A stretch of DNA of 64,000 nucleotides from an uncultured Pelagibacteraceae bacterium (GCA_902558435.1 CACEDU010000001.1:124001-188000); one strand, 5' to 3'. Numbered from the stretch's first letter, positions 1 to 8,940 are shown. The notes: generated from the letters alone by a model not told the origin. Numbers and translations: made by a program.

Positions 1-225
1 AATTCCGGATTTTACATATTTAGAGTCTGTGAAAATCTGAACACTGCTTCCTTTAGGAATTTTTTTAAGAGCTTTTATTGTAGCAAGCAACTCCATTTGA
101 TTATTTGTGGTATTTTTTTTACTTCCCCTTATCTGAATTTTTTTTTCATCATCTATAATAATAGCAGCCCACCCACCATTTCCTGGATTACCCAAACACG
201 ATCCATCAGTATAGATTTTTATCAT
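1..225 (-). CDS. rnhA: Ribonuclease HI (3' part cut by window edge)
   Basis: RNase HI degrades the RNA strand of RNA:DNA hybrids such as primers and R-loops. The first 75 codons are present and the C-terminal half lies beyond base 1. The N-terminus carries YTDGSCLGNPG, with the first catalytic Asp, then NNQMELLA with the catalytic Glu, and FTDSKYV with the third acidic residue, so the visible active site is intact. The ATG overlaps the thrB stop codon by one base (TAATG), which implies translational coupling. The ispH-thrB-rnhA order is common in alphaproteobacteria. The identification is secure; only the missing end is unknown. Confidence 0.93.
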   Translation of the reverse strand, partial: MIKIYTDGSCLGNPGNGGWAAIIIDDEKKIQIRGSKKNTTNNQMELLATIKALKKIPKGSSVQIFTDSKYVKSGI

Positions 226-1190
226 TAGCTGTAATCCTTAAATGAATTTAATTTTCTGTGAAAATTTAATTTATCTAAATATTCTTTTGGGTCTTTAATT
301 TTAATTAGTGCTTTTTTTGGAGTATTTAAATAGTCATAAGATCTTGTAAGAAGATATCTCAAAGCCGAACCTCTGCACAAAGTATTGAAATTACTCTTTT
401 CTTTGTAATTCAATTTTCGGACAGATTGGTAACCTTTTAATAATTGAGAAGATTTACTTTTATCTAAAACAAAAATTTTATTTCTTTTTTTAAAACATAA
501 TGCATTTACACATGTAGCTAATTCATAAGCTAAAAAATCATTTGCAGAAAAGTAAAAATCAATAAAACCGTAATATTTTTTCTTGTAGAAAAAAATATTA
601 TCAATAAATAAATCGCTGTGAATTATTCCATTGGGCAAACTTTTTGGCCATTTTTTTTTGATATCGACTAAGTCAGTTCGCATAGTATCAATTAAATTAC
701 TCGAAAGTTTATTAATTCTTTTATCTATTCTATTTAATAAAGGCCCCCACGAATTCACCGATAATGAATTTTTTCTATATAATCTTAATTTTTTTGCAGC
801 CAAATGTAACAGAGCTGCATTTTTTCCAACTTGAAAACAATCTTTATCTGTAAGTTGATTTTTGTCTTTTCCCTCTAAAAAACTTACTAAACATGCAGTT
901 TTATTTTTTATTTTGAATAAATATTTACCTTTTTTATTTTTTATTGGCTCAGGACACTTAATTTTCTTTTTAGATAAACCAAACATCAAGTTCATAAAAA
1001 AAGGCAAATCTCTTTTTTGAACTCTCTTTTCAAAAATGGTTAATATTATTTTTCTCTTATCTGTTTTTATTAAATAGTTTGTGTTCTCAATTCCTTTTTT
1101 AATACCAGAAAATGATTGGATTTTACCTATTATAAAACTTTTTTCTATCAGACTTAAATCACTTCGATTTATCCTTGTATATACAGCCAT
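225..1190 (-). CDS. thrB: Homoserine kinase, APH-fold type
   Basis: Phosphorylates homoserine to O-phosphohomoserine, the step before threonine synthase. This is the aminoglycoside-phosphotransferase-like type of ThrB found in alphaproteobacteria, not the GHMP type. The protein has 321 residues. Visible motifs are the GIENTNYL nucleotide-loop region (about residues 33-40), the catalytic-loop motif IHSDLFIDN (from about residue 190) and the metal-binding Asp in GFIDF (about 211). It overlaps ispH upstream and rnhA downstream by one base each, so the three are probably co-translated from one mRNA. Confidence 0.9.
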   Translation of the reverse strand: MAVYTRINRSDLSLIEKSFIIGKIQSFSGIKKGIENTNYLIKTDKRKIILTIFEKRVQKRDLPFFMNLMFGLSKKKIKCPEPIKNKKGKYLFKIKNKTACLVSFLEGKDKNQLTDKDCFQVGKNAALLHLAAKKLRLYRKNSLSVNSWGPLLNRIDKRINKLSSNLIDTMRTDLVDIKKKWPKSLPNGIIHSDLFIDNIFFYKKKYYGFIDFYFSANDFLAYELATCVNALCFKKRNKIFVLDKSKSSQLLKGYQSVRKLNYKEKSNFNTLCRGSALRYLLTRSYDYLNTPKKALIKIKDPKEYLDKLNFHRKLNSFKDYS

Positions 1191-2140
1191 TAATTTAATT
1201 TTCCTGGAATTTTAAATATTACATCTTCTTTTACTATTTCAACTTCCTCTATTTCCACAGTAAATTTTTTTTTAATATTTTCTATGAATTCATTAACTAA
1301 TACTTCAGGAGCTGAGGCACCAGATGAAATACCTATTGTTTTGCATCTAGATAGTTTTTCAAGTGGAAAAGTACTTTCTGAATGGATTAATTCAGCATTT
1401 TCACATCCATTATTTTTAGCTACTTCAACCAATCTAACAGAGTTAGATGAATTCCTACTACCAATCACAAATAGATTATCACACTCTTTTGCAATCTTTT
1501 TTATTGCTGCTTGTCTATTCGTGGTCGCGTAACAAATATCATCTTTTTTTGGCTCGTGAATATCTGGAAAGCGTTCTTTTAACACATTAATAATATCTTT
1601 AGTATCATCAACTGATAATGTTGTTTGTGTGATATAAGCAAGCTTTTCGTTTTTGCTTCTCTGATAATTTTTTGCATCATCTATAGTTTCAATAAGATCA
1701 ATCTTTCCATTAGCTACTTGACCCATTGTACCAATTACCTCAGGATGGTTTTTATGGCCTATAAGCAAAACTTGAATATCTTTTCTATTTAAATTTTCTG
1801 CTTCTCTGTGAACTTTAGAAACTAGTGGGCATGTTGCATCTACAAAAATCATGTTTAAACTTTCTGCTTCTTTAGGAACAGATTTAGGGACACCATGAGC
1901 AGAAAAGATAACAGGCCTTGTTTTATCTTCAATTTCACCAATCTCTTCAACAAATATTGCACCAATTTTTTTTAAGCCATCTACTACATGCTTATTATGA
2001 ACTATTTCATGTCTTACGTATACAGGAGCGCCATATTTTTCTATACTTTTCTTTACAATTTCAATTGCTCTGTCAACACCTGCACAAAAACCTCTGGGGG
2101 CTGCTAAAAGTATTTTAAGATGATTTTTTTTCACTTTCAT
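1190..2140 (-). CDS. ispH: 4-hydroxy-3-methylbut-2-enyl diphosphate reductase
   Basis: IspH (LytB) is the last enzyme of the MEP pathway and makes IPP and DMAPP through a 4Fe-4S cluster. All three cluster cysteines are present, at about residues 19 (PRGFCAGVDRA), 104 (DATCPLVSK) and 203 (DICYATTNRQ). The SSGASAPE substrate-binding motif is near the C-terminus. The 316-residue length is normal. The gene lies directly downstream of the carotenoid/retinal genes on the same strand, so isoprenoid precursor supply and retinal synthesis may share a transcript. The start overlaps the end of the small upstream gene by 26 bases. Confidence 0.95.
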   Translation of the reverse strand: MKVKKNHLKILLAAPRGFCAGVDRAIEIVKKSIEKYGAPVYVRHEIVHNKHVVDGLKKIGAIFVEEIGEIEDKTRPVIFSAHGVPKSVPKEAESLNMIFVDATCPLVSKVHREAENLNRKDIQVLLIGHKNHPEVIGTMGQVANGKIDLIETIDDAKNYQRSKNEKLAYITQTTLSVDDTKDIINVLKERFPDIHEPKKDDICYATTNRQAAIKKIAKECDNLFVIGSRNSSNSVRLVEVAKNNGCENAELIHSESTFPLEKLSRCKTIGISSGASAPEVLVNEFIENIKKKFTVEIEEVEIVKEDVIFKIPGKLN

Positions 2141-2297
2141 CCTTTCGAAAAAATGGAATTAAAAAAACAATACATGCAATTAGAAAAAAAAGACTACCAA
2201 ACATAGCCCAAAAACTTCCTAAACTTGATATAATAAAACCCAACGCAGAAATAATGAATAAAATCCACCCAATTAAATTAATATTTTTATTGCTCAT
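2115..2297 (-). CDS. Small two-helix membrane protein, unknown function
   Basis: A 60-residue protein with two hydrophobic segments (roughly residues 7-24 and 27-46) and a charged C-terminus (RKDESEKKSS). I do not recognise a family. The ATG at 2297 is preferred over an in-frame TTG at 2306. The gene overlaps the end of blh by 11 bases and the start of ispH by 26 bases, which fits a translationally coupled small gene but means little DNA is unique to it. It could be an assembly or partner factor for the membrane-bound Blh; that is speculation from position only. Confidence 0.6.
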   Translation of the reverse strand: MSNKNINLIGWILFIISALGFIISSLGSFWAMFGSLFFLIACIVFLIPFFRKDESEKKSS

Positions 2298-3180
2298 TTT
2301 TTTCAATCAAATATTCGAGCAATATATGTGGAAAAGTTAATGAGGCTAATCCAATAAAAATTACTCTATATATAGTTTCATTCAATTCGTTATAATTATT
2401 CAGAATTGATATTGAAACAACATATCCTAAAATCGTTAAAATTGTTAGTGGAAAGGCTTTTTTGATGAATACTGGCAAACCCTTTTTTAAATTTTTATTT
2501 AATTCTCTAATTAAAGAAATCGAGTGCCTAATAGAATGTAAAAAGCAAAAGTAAATTGTAAAAGCAATTATTGGATTAAGAAAATAATTTAGGATTAGTA
2601 TTGATAAATAATCCATTAACAGTAGTGACCTTGCTTCAAAACTTTTATTTAATGACAAAATAATCCCAGAGACCAAAGATAAAAGCATAAGTATGAATAA
2701 TATCTCGTTAGATATTATTAAATTGTTTGAAATATTAAAATTTAATGTCTCGAAAATTGCAAGTGTTTCCTCTTTATGGAAAAACAAGGGTGATGTAATT
2801 ATTAATGATCCTTTTAAAAAATAAATTAATTCAAATTTTTCCTTTTGATTAATGAATTCGGAGTCCTCTTTACCAAAATGATAAGCCGCAATAATTAAAA
2901 ATAATAGAAGTAATAATTTTGGAAATACTAACCAAATCAATATTGTGATTACTCCAATAAATAAATATCCAAAATAAAAAATAGTCATTGATTTATATCC
3001 AAAATATTTGATAAGTTTCTTACCTTTAATATGATCCAGAGAACCATGAGATATTCCTATTGTTAAAATTAAAAATAATGAAATAATTAAGAAACTACCT
3101 TCTCTTAGGTATTCTATCCCGGATAAAAAAATACATAAATTAAAAAAAATTAAAGAGTGGTAAAAATTAATTTTGATCAT
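2287..3180 (-). CDS. blh: Beta-carotene 15,15'-dioxygenase, Brp/Blh family
   Basis: Cleaves beta-carotene into two retinals, the chromophore of proteorhodopsin. The protein is hydrophobic with many membrane segments, as the family requires. It shows the histidines expected for the iron site: GISHGSLDH (about residues 42-50), AAYHFGKED, FLHSIRHS, and a further His near the end in FPHILLEYL. It follows crtY by 5 bases in the same orientation, as in marine retinal-synthesis clusters. No rhodopsin gene is in the window, so the opsin must be elsewhere if present. Length (297 aa) is normal. Confidence 0.9.
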   Translation of the reverse strand: MIKINFYHSLIFFNLCIFLSGIEYLREGSFLIISLFLILTIGISHGSLDHIKGKKLIKYFGYKSMTIFYFGYLFIGVITILIWLVFPKLLLLLFLIIAAYHFGKEDSEFINQKEKFELIYFLKGSLIITSPLFFHKEETLAIFETLNFNISNNLIISNEILFILMLLSLVSGIILSLNKSFEARSLLLMDYLSILILNYFLNPIIAFTIYFCFLHSIRHSISLIRELNKNLKKGLPVFIKKAFPLTILTILGYVVSISILNNYNELNETIYRVIFIGLASLTFPHILLEYLIEKNEQ

Positions 3181-3185
3181 TTAAT

Positions 3186-4250
3186 TTAAAAAAGTGCTTT
3201 TATAAAAATCCATTTAGGCATTTTTAATATTATTGATAAATCTTCAAAAAAATTACTTCTATTCGACAAAAATTTAATTACAGTATTAGATTTATTATTA
3301 AACATCCTAAAAAAGATATTCGGCATTTTGCTTGGATTATTTTTCAGAACTTTTAAAAAAATATTATCGAGAAATTGATATTTCTTTTTAATTTGAAAAG
3401 TTTTCAACTTACTAATGTTTTCGATGTTTTCACTTATATATTTGCTTTGTTCTTGAATATTTAGAAAAGTATAACCAGTACTTAACCTTGTCATGCCTCC
3501 AGCTGTTCCAATATTAATTTTATTTTTAACTTGGCTAATTACTGGGTAGAAAAGAGGTATTGCACCCACTTCTTTATAAGTAATCTTATAATTTTTTATT
3601 TTTAGATTATTTTCAATATATTCTTTTATTTGCTGATCATAATCTTTTTGGGAGTCGTCATTCATTTCTGATAACCAAGTTGTCTCAACCAATGCTGTCC
3701 TTTTTGAATATGGAAGTGTATAAAAAAAATGAACACTTCCTCTTTGTTCACAATCAAAATCCATTAGATTCATCATTTCTTCATCGAAAAATTCCTTTTT
3801 TGTTTCTATTTCTACCCCACAAAAATGCTGCCAAAGACCATTGTTTTGATTATTTAAATTTGGAACACTATTAAATACTAAAGAGTTATCAAAATTTATA
3901 TTTTGATCATTTTTGTGAAATGAAATATTTTTATTCTCTTTTAATCTATTGTTTATCTTCTCATAAAATAGCCCACTATCAATACTTTGATATGGATAAT
4001 TATTGCACTCTAGATGTTTAGTCTTTTGATGCACATTTATAGAAAAATATTTCCAATTTTTTTTTACACAGTCTTCAAAATTATGCGGGAATGTCTTCCA
4101 AAATGACCAAGTTTTATCTTTTTTGTATTCATTTCTCGGTTCAATAATAGCTAATGTTTTATTTTTTAACTTACTATTTGTCTCTAATTCATAAGCTAAA
4201 GATAGTCCTGCGCAACCTCCACCAATTATTACAAAATCAAAATCTTTCAT
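3186..4250 (-). CDS. crtY: Lycopene beta-cyclase
   Basis: Converts lycopene to beta-carotene. The N-terminal dinucleotide motif FVIIGGGCAGLSLA (about residues 6-19) is the CrtY flavin fold. The motif TAGGMTRLSTGYTF, in the C-terminal third, is characteristic of bacterial CrtY-type cyclases. At 354 residues it is slightly short of the usual 380-390. The start overlaps crtB by 14 bases and blh follows by 5 bases, so the two consecutive steps lycopene to beta-carotene to retinal are encoded together. Confidence 0.88.
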   Translation of the reverse strand: MKDFDFVIIGGGCAGLSLAYELETNSKLKNKTLAIIEPRNEYKKDKTWSFWKTFPHNFEDCVKKNWKYFSINVHQKTKHLECNNYPYQSIDSGLFYEKINNRLKENKNISFHKNDQNINFDNSLVFNSVPNLNNQNNGLWQHFCGVEIETKKEFFDEEMMNLMDFDCEQRGSVHFFYTLPYSKRTALVETTWLSEMNDDSQKDYDQQIKEYIENNLKIKNYKITYKEVGAIPLFYPVISQVKNKINIGTAGGMTRLSTGYTFLNIQEQSKYISENIENISKLKTFQIKKKYQFLDNIFLKVLKNNPSKMPNIFFRMFNNKSNTVIKFLSNRSNFFEDLSIILKMPKWIFIKALF

Positions 4251-5088
4251 TTAAATTTATTTCTTCACTAATTAATTCGTGTTCTTTATCTCTAAGGTGA
4301 TTATGTTTTTTAATCAATGATAGTTTTACTAGGTCAAATATAGATAATATTGTTTGTAATATCTTACCATTTTTTGTTACAAAAATTTTACCTGATTTAT
4401 TATAATTTTGAATAGTTTGTTTTTTAATAATGTTTCTTCCAATTTGTCTATAAACTCTTCTTGCAACTAAAATTGAAAATCTAAGAGTTAATGGAATATC
4501 TTTTATTGATGTAAAGCTACTATCATAAAATAAATCTGCAGTAGCCAATGTTTCTTTGATGGTTTCAAAATTATGTTTTATATAAAACCTTTTATTTTTA
4601 GAGTCCTCTATCACATCTCTAGAAATATTTGTTAGTTGCATAGCTATACCCAAATCGATAGCTGATTTAAGAGAATTAGAGCTAGTGACATTTAAAATTT
4701 TTGCCATCATTAATCCAACAGTTCCTGCCACTCGATATGAATAAATTAATAATTCCTTTTTTGAATTTAATCTTACTTCATTTTGAATATCAGACTCCAC
4801 ACCATCGAATAAGTCCCCTACAATTTCTGTGGAAATATTATATTCATCCATTAATACCCACATATTTTTTATTATTGGATTCTGAAACTCTTTATTGATA
4901 AAATTATCTTTGAAGTTTAAAAATCTTCTTAATTTAACATCAATTGTACCTTCATTGTCTGCTATATTATCTAAAGTTCTACAAAAATCGTATAAATTAG
5001 AACATTTCAAATAAGTTTCTTTTGGAAGAAAAAAACCAGCCCAGTAAAATGATTTTGCGTATATTGATAGAAAACTTTTATTTTCCAT
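4237..5088 (-). CDS. crtB: Phytoene synthase
   Basis: Condenses two GGPP molecules to phytoene, the committed carotenoid step. Both Mg-diphosphate binding motifs are present: DNIADNEG (aspartates at about 40 and 44) and NISRDVIED in the middle of the protein. The 283-residue length fits the squalene/phytoene synthase family. Its ATG overlaps the crtI stop by one base (TAATG). The GGPP synthase that would supply the substrate (crtE or a long ispA product) is not in this window. Confidence 0.93.
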   Translation of the reverse strand: MENKSFLSIYAKSFYWAGFFLPKETYLKCSNLYDFCRTLDNIADNEGTIDVKLRRFLNFKDNFINKEFQNPIIKNMWVLMDEYNISTEIVGDLFDGVESDIQNEVRLNSKKELLIYSYRVAGTVGLMMAKILNVTSSNSLKSAIDLGIAMQLTNISRDVIEDSKNKRFYIKHNFETIKETLATADLFYDSSFTSIKDIPLTLRFSILVARRVYRQIGRNIIKKQTIQNYNKSGKIFVTKNGKILQTILSIFDLVKLSLIKKHNHLRDKEHELISEEINLNERF

Positions 5089-6545
5089 TACAAAATTTTG
5101 TCTAAGACTTTTGCTGAAGATAGTACACCTGGTACACCTGCTCCAGGGTGAGTGCCTGCTCCAACAAAATACAAACCATCAAAAATCTCTGATTTATTAT
5201 GAAATCTAAAATAAGCTGATTGGGTAAATTTTGGTTGAATAGAAAAACCTGAGCCATATTTTGTATTTAGCTCATTCTCAAAATAATCTGGAGTTAAATA
5301 AAAATCCTCAACAATATTTTCGCTTAGATTAGGTAGTAAACTTTCTTCCATTTTTTTAATAACTAATTTTTTCATTTTTTCTCCCTCAATAGACCAATCT
5401 AAACCAGATTGGTTATTAGGAACTGGCACCAACACATAAAAACAATCATGATTATCAGGCGCCATAGATTTGTCAGTAGCTGTTGGTCTATGTAAATAGT
5501 AACTAATATCTTCATTTAACTTTTTATTATTAAAAATATCATCCAAGTGTTCCCTGTACTTATCTCCAAATTTGATGGTATGATGTTCAACATTGTCGTA
5601 AACTATTTTAGTTCCAAAATAATACACAAACAAACCCATTGAATATTCCATTCTTTTCATTTTCCAATTAAAAATAGAATTTCTATTATTTGTGTTTGTT
5701 AATTTTGAGTAAACTGCAGGAGGATCAGCGTTGCAAATTACATTATCTATCTCTATTTTATCTCCGTTGCTTAGTTCAACGCCAGTTATTTTATTTTTAT
5801 TTGATAAGATTTTATTTACTTCGAATCCTTTTAATATTTTTATATGTTCTTCATTCATTAGTCTCTCCATACCATTAATTATTTGACCAGTACCCCCCAT
5901 TGAATAATGAATCCCCCATTTTTTTTCTAAATATAAAATTAATCCATATATTGATGTTGTCGTAAAAGGATTACCACCTACCAACAGTGGATGCATACTA
6001 AGTAATCTTCTTAATTTTTCATTTTCTATGTAAGAGGAAACTAAACCATAAACAGATTTATAACTCTTTAGATTGAACAAAGAGGGTATTTGCTTTAACA
6101 TAAATGAGGGTTTATCAAAAGGTACATCTGATAATTCAGTAAATCCTTTATCGAAAATTTTTTTTGTAAAATTTACTAAATTTTTATAACCCTCCACATC
6201 TTTTTCATTGACCTTTTTTATTTGATCAATCATGTCTTGTTCATTACCTGAGTAGTTGAATTTGAAACCATCCTCAAAAACAAATTGATACCAGGTTTTA
6301 AGGGATCTAATTTCTAAATAATCTTTGGAGTTTTTATTAAAAAGTTGGAACAATTCATCAATCAAATATGGCGCCGTTATAACAGTTGGACCACCATCAA
6401 ATGTAAAGCCATTTTTTCTAAAAACCCTTGCTCTTCCACCTAAATCTTTATGTTTTTCAATCAGAGTCACATTATGACCTTTAGCCTTTAATCTCAATGC
6501 CGCGGCCATTCCTCCAAAACCTGATCCAATTACTATCGAATTCAT
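5088..6545 (-). CDS. crtI: Phytoene desaturase
   Basis: FAD-dependent desaturase taking phytoene to lycopene. The N-terminus has GSGFGGMAAALRLKAKGH followed by the acidic IEKH end of the Rossmann motif. DGGPTVITAP follows at about residue 51. The C-terminus has FVGAGTHPGAGVPGVLSSAK, the carotenoid-oxidoreductase signature. It is the first gene of the crtI-crtB-crtY-blh set. The 44 bp between it and atpF contain AT-rich hexamers but no promoter I would defend, so the operon may start here or be read from the ATP synthase genes. Confidence 0.95.
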   Translation of the reverse strand: MNSIVIGSGFGGMAAALRLKAKGHNVTLIEKHKDLGGRARVFRKNGFTFDGGPTVITAPYLIDELFQLFNKNSKDYLEIRSLKTWYQFVFEDGFKFNYSGNEQDMIDQIKKVNEKDVEGYKNLVNFTKKIFDKGFTELSDVPFDKPSFMLKQIPSLFNLKSYKSVYGLVSSYIENEKLRRLLSMHPLLVGGNPFTTTSIYGLILYLEKKWGIHYSMGGTGQIINGMERLMNEEHIKILKGFEVNKILSNKNKITGVELSNGDKIEIDNVICNADPPAVYSKLTNTNNRNSIFNWKMKRMEYSMGLFVYYFGTKIVYDNVEHHTIKFGDKYREHLDDIFNNKKLNEDISYYLHRPTATDKSMAPDNHDCFYVLVPVPNNQSGLDWSIEGEKMKKLVIKKMEESLLPNLSENIVEDFYLTPDYFENELNTKYGSGFSIQPKFTQSAYFRFHNKSEIFDGLYFVGAGTHPGAGVPGVLSSAKVLDKIL

Positions 6546-6589
6546 AATAAAGATTTTATATTATTTTGAGTAAATGTAACGTAATTAAG

Positions 6590-7087
6590 TTATGAATTAA
6601 TTTTTTTTAATTCAGACTTTGCTTCTTCAAGATTTTTTTCAAAAAGATTATCTAATTTGGACCTATCAACTGTTGTAGTCATAATCTTTTTCACAGACTC
6701 TAGTGCAATTTTAATTGATCTATCTTTGATTTCTTTGATTGCTGACTCTTTCATCTGATTTATTTTAGTTTGAGTTAAATTTTTCTTTATTTCAGAACTT
6801 TTATGAAACTTTTCATTCATGCTAATAACAAGCTGTTCTGACTCAGTTTTGGCTTGATCGTGTATTTTTTTGGTTTCTCCCTCTACAGAGTTAAGTTTAG
6901 CCTGAGCCTCATCTAAGAGTTTCTTTGACTCAAATCTTAACTTTTCACTTTCATCAATTTCCTTTTTTATATCTCCTATCATCTTGGTAAGGAGATTGTT
7001 TATATTCTGAGGAATTTTAAAATATACCAACAGACCAATAAATATAAAAAATGAAATTGCTACCCAAAATGTTGCATCAAACGACAT
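6590..7087 (-). CDS. atpF: F0F1 ATP synthase subunit b
   Basis: Peripheral stalk subunit of the proton ATP synthase. One N-terminal membrane helix (about residues 5-24) is followed by a long charged amphipathic helix of Lys/Glu heptads, as expected for the dimeric stalk. It is 165 aa. Its start overlaps the b' gene by 11 bases. It is the last gene of the F0 set and carries the conventional b architecture, without the N-terminal extension seen in b'. Confidence 0.9.
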   Translation of the reverse strand: MSFDATFWVAISFFIFIGLLVYFKIPQNINNLLTKMIGDIKKEIDESEKLRFESKKLLDEAQAKLNSVEGETKKIHDQAKTESEQLVISMNEKFHKSSEIKKNLTQTKINQMKESAIKEIKDRSIKIALESVKKIMTTTVDRSKLDNLFEKNLEEAKSELKKINS

Positions 7088-7667
7088 CTTTTCTCTCTTT
7101 GTTTAATTTTGTTTGATCCTCTACTATCGCAGCAATGCTACTACTATTTACTTCTTCACCAATCAGCTCTTTTATTAATTCTGCTGATGTTTCGGCTGCT
7201 ATTTTGTTTATTTTTTCACCTGATTTGTTTCTAAATTCAGACAACTCGTTTTCTACTGAACTAATTTCTTCATCAAGGTCTTTTTCTAATGCATTTCTTT
7301 TCTTATTAATATCCTCTAATATTTTTTCTCTAGCTTCATTAAAGTAGTTTTTTGCTTTAATTTTACTATCTAAAATAATTTTTTCATATTCATCAATTTT
7401 TTTCTGACTTTCTTCTTTTTGTTTATCCGCTGTTTCAATATTTTCTAGTATTTGGGACTTTCTAATTTCCAGGTTATTGCTGATTTTCGGCAATATAACT
7501 TTGGTTAGAACAATAAAAAGTATTCCAAATGTGATGATAAGCCAGAATATTTGAGATATCCAAAACTCTGGATTGAGTTGAGGCATACCACCACTTTCAG
7601 CAGCAAATACTGTATTAAAACATGCAAAGCATGTGACGAATACTAAAATAATTATTTTTTTTAACAT
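7077..7667 (-). CDS. atpF': F0F1 ATP synthase subunit b'
   Basis: Second peripheral-stalk subunit, as in alphaproteobacteria and cyanobacteria, which build a b/b' heterodimer. The 196-residue protein has an extra N-terminal hydrophobic, signal-like stretch (about residues 3-22) before PQLNPEFWISQIFWL, the true membrane anchor. A long coiled helix follows. The N-terminal extension and PEFWISQIFW segment are typical of alphaproteobacterial b'. It starts 3 bases after the atpE stop. Confidence 0.9.
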   Translation of the reverse strand: MLKKIIILVFVTCFACFNTVFAAESGGMPQLNPEFWISQIFWLIITFGILFIVLTKVILPKISNNLEIRKSQILENIETADKQKEESQKKIDEYEKIILDSKIKAKNYFNEAREKILEDINKKRNALEKDLDEEISSVENELSEFRNKSGEKINKIAAETSAELIKELIGEEVNSSSIAAIVEDQTKLNKERKDVV

Positions 7668-7670
7668 TAA

Positions 7671-7898
7671 CTAAAATGCAAATAAAATAATCAACGCAAC
7701 TACTAGTCCAAATAATCCTGTAGCTTCAGCTAAAGCAAATCCTAATAATAAATTAGGGAATTGTTTTTGAGCTGCAGATGGATTTCTCATGGCACCAGAT
7801 AAGTAATTACCAAAGATAATTCCAATACCAACTCCTGCACCTGCTAGTGCAATAGCTGCTAAACCTGCTCCTATCATTTTTGCTGCTTCTAATTCCAT
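7671..7898 (-). CDS. atpE: F0F1 ATP synthase subunit c
   Basis: Proteolipid that forms the rotating ring. At 75 aa it has two membrane helices, the glycine-rich GAGVGIGIIFGN packing motif in helix 1, the RNPSAAQ polar loop, and the ion-binding Glu in ALAEATGLFGL of helix 2. The residue after that Glu is Ala, and the sodium-ring ligand pattern is not seen, so it is read as proton type. It has the clearest ribosome-binding site I noticed here (GGAGGA at 7902-7907), fitting the many copies needed per complex. Confidence 0.95.
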   Translation of the reverse strand: MELEAAKMIGAGLAAIALAGAGVGIGIIFGNYLSGAMRNPSAAQKQFPNLLLGFALAEATGLFGLVVALIILFAF

Positions 7899-7901
7899 TC
7901 T

Positions 7902-7907
7902 TCCTCC
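7902..7907 (-). promoter_or_regulatory. Strong Shine-Dalgarno of atpE
   Basis: On the minus strand GGAGGA lies 3 bases before the atpE ATG. Most starts I inspected in this window have only A-rich leaders, so a near-consensus site stands out and probably raises c-subunit output relative to a, b and b'. Confidence 0.75.
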
Positions 7908-7913
7908 TTTTTT

Positions 7914-8648
7914 TTAATGGTGTAAATTTAATGCATCATTTAAATAAATGCATGTTAAAATTGCAAATACATATGCTTGAAGAAAAGCAACTAATATCTC
8001 CAAACCTGTAAGCGCAACCGAAAAACTTAGTGGTAGCCATCCACCAACAATTCCTAAGCTAATGACAAAACCCCCAAATACCTTCATCATTGTATGGCCT
8101 GCCATCATATTTGCAAATAGTCTTACCGATAAACTAATTGGCCTACTTAAATATGATATAATCTCAATAATAACTATCAACGGAAGCAAAACCATTGGAA
8201 CTCCACTAGGAACAAATAATTTTAAATATCCTAATCCATGTTTCATAAATCCAATAATTGTAACTCCAACGAAAATAAATGCTGCAAGCACAAATGTAAC
8301 TATTATATGGCTTGTGACAGTAAATGCGTAAGGTATCATTCCAAACATGTTACAGAATAGCACAAACATAAATAATGAGAAAATAAATGAAAAGTAGGGC
8401 TTTGCTTTTGATCCTGCTGTATCACTAATCATTTTAGCTACAAAGGTATAACTGAGTTCTGACAATAGTTGTAATTTGTCAGGTATTAAAGTTTTTTTCT
8501 TAGCACCTAAATTAAAAATTATCAAAATAGCTAATGAGCTTATAACCATAAATAAACTTGCATTTGTGAAAGAAATATCAACAGAGCCTAATTTTATTTC
8601 CGGTCCAATCCTATAAACATTGAATTGGTACATTGGATTTGATGCCAT
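7914..8648 (-). CDS. atpB: F0F1 ATP synthase subunit a
   Basis: Stator channel subunit that passes protons to the c-ring. It has several membrane helices and the essential arginine in LSVRLFANMMAGH, in the C-terminal third. At 244 aa it has normal length. It sits between atpI and atpE with spacings of about 10-15 bases. The F1 genes (atpHAGDC) are not in the window, as expected where F0 and F1 are separate loci. Confidence 0.95.
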   Translation of the reverse strand: MASNPMYQFNVYRIGPEIKLGSVDISFTNASLFMVISSLAILIIFNLGAKKKTLIPDKLQLLSELSYTFVAKMISDTAGSKAKPYFSFIFSLFMFVLFCNMFGMIPYAFTVTSHIIVTFVLAAFIFVGVTIIGFMKHGLGYLKLFVPSGVPMVLLPLIVIIEIISYLSRPISLSVRLFANMMAGHTMMKVFGGFVISLGIVGGWLPLSFSVALTGLEILVAFLQAYVFAILTCIYLNDALNLHH

Positions 8649-8657
8649 TATATTCTC

Positions 8658-8936
8658 TTACTTATTTTGCATTTTTTTTGCTGATTTAATTACATTCATG
8701 ATACCTGCAATTACTCCTACAAAAAAAAAAATTAAAATTAACCAGGGCTTAGTACCAAACCAATTGTCTAAAATAAACCCAATAATTGTCCCAACAGCCA
8801 CCGCAGCAACTAATTCCGTACTCATCTTAAAAGCGTGGCCCATTCCTGACGTGTTAGGCTCTTTATTTTCTAAATATTTAGACTTTGCTCTATTTTTTGC
8901 ACTTTTAAGGCGAGTTTTGAAATCATCGTTTACCAT
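8658..8936 (-). CDS. atpI: ATP synthase protein I (AtpI)
   Basis: Small accessory membrane protein thought to help assemble the c-ring and F0. At 92 aa it has a basic N-terminus and two hydrophobic segments (about residues 42-57 and 66-84). A PWLILIFFFVGVIAGIMN-type second helix is typical of the AtpI/AtpZ family. It begins 4 bases after the smc stop, so the ATP synthase genes look co-transcribed with smc. Confidence 0.85.
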   Translation of the reverse strand: MVNDDFKTRLKSAKNRAKSKYLENKEPNTSGMGHAFKMSTELVAAVAVGTIIGFILDNWFGTKPWLILIFFFVGVIAGIMNVIKSAKKMQNK

Positions 8937-8940
8937 TAAC

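Noticed and set aside
7671-7898. Sodium-type ATP synthase c ring, considered because of the marine setting
   Set aside because: The helix-2 motif is ALAEATGLF without the sodium-ligand pattern, so it is read as proton type.
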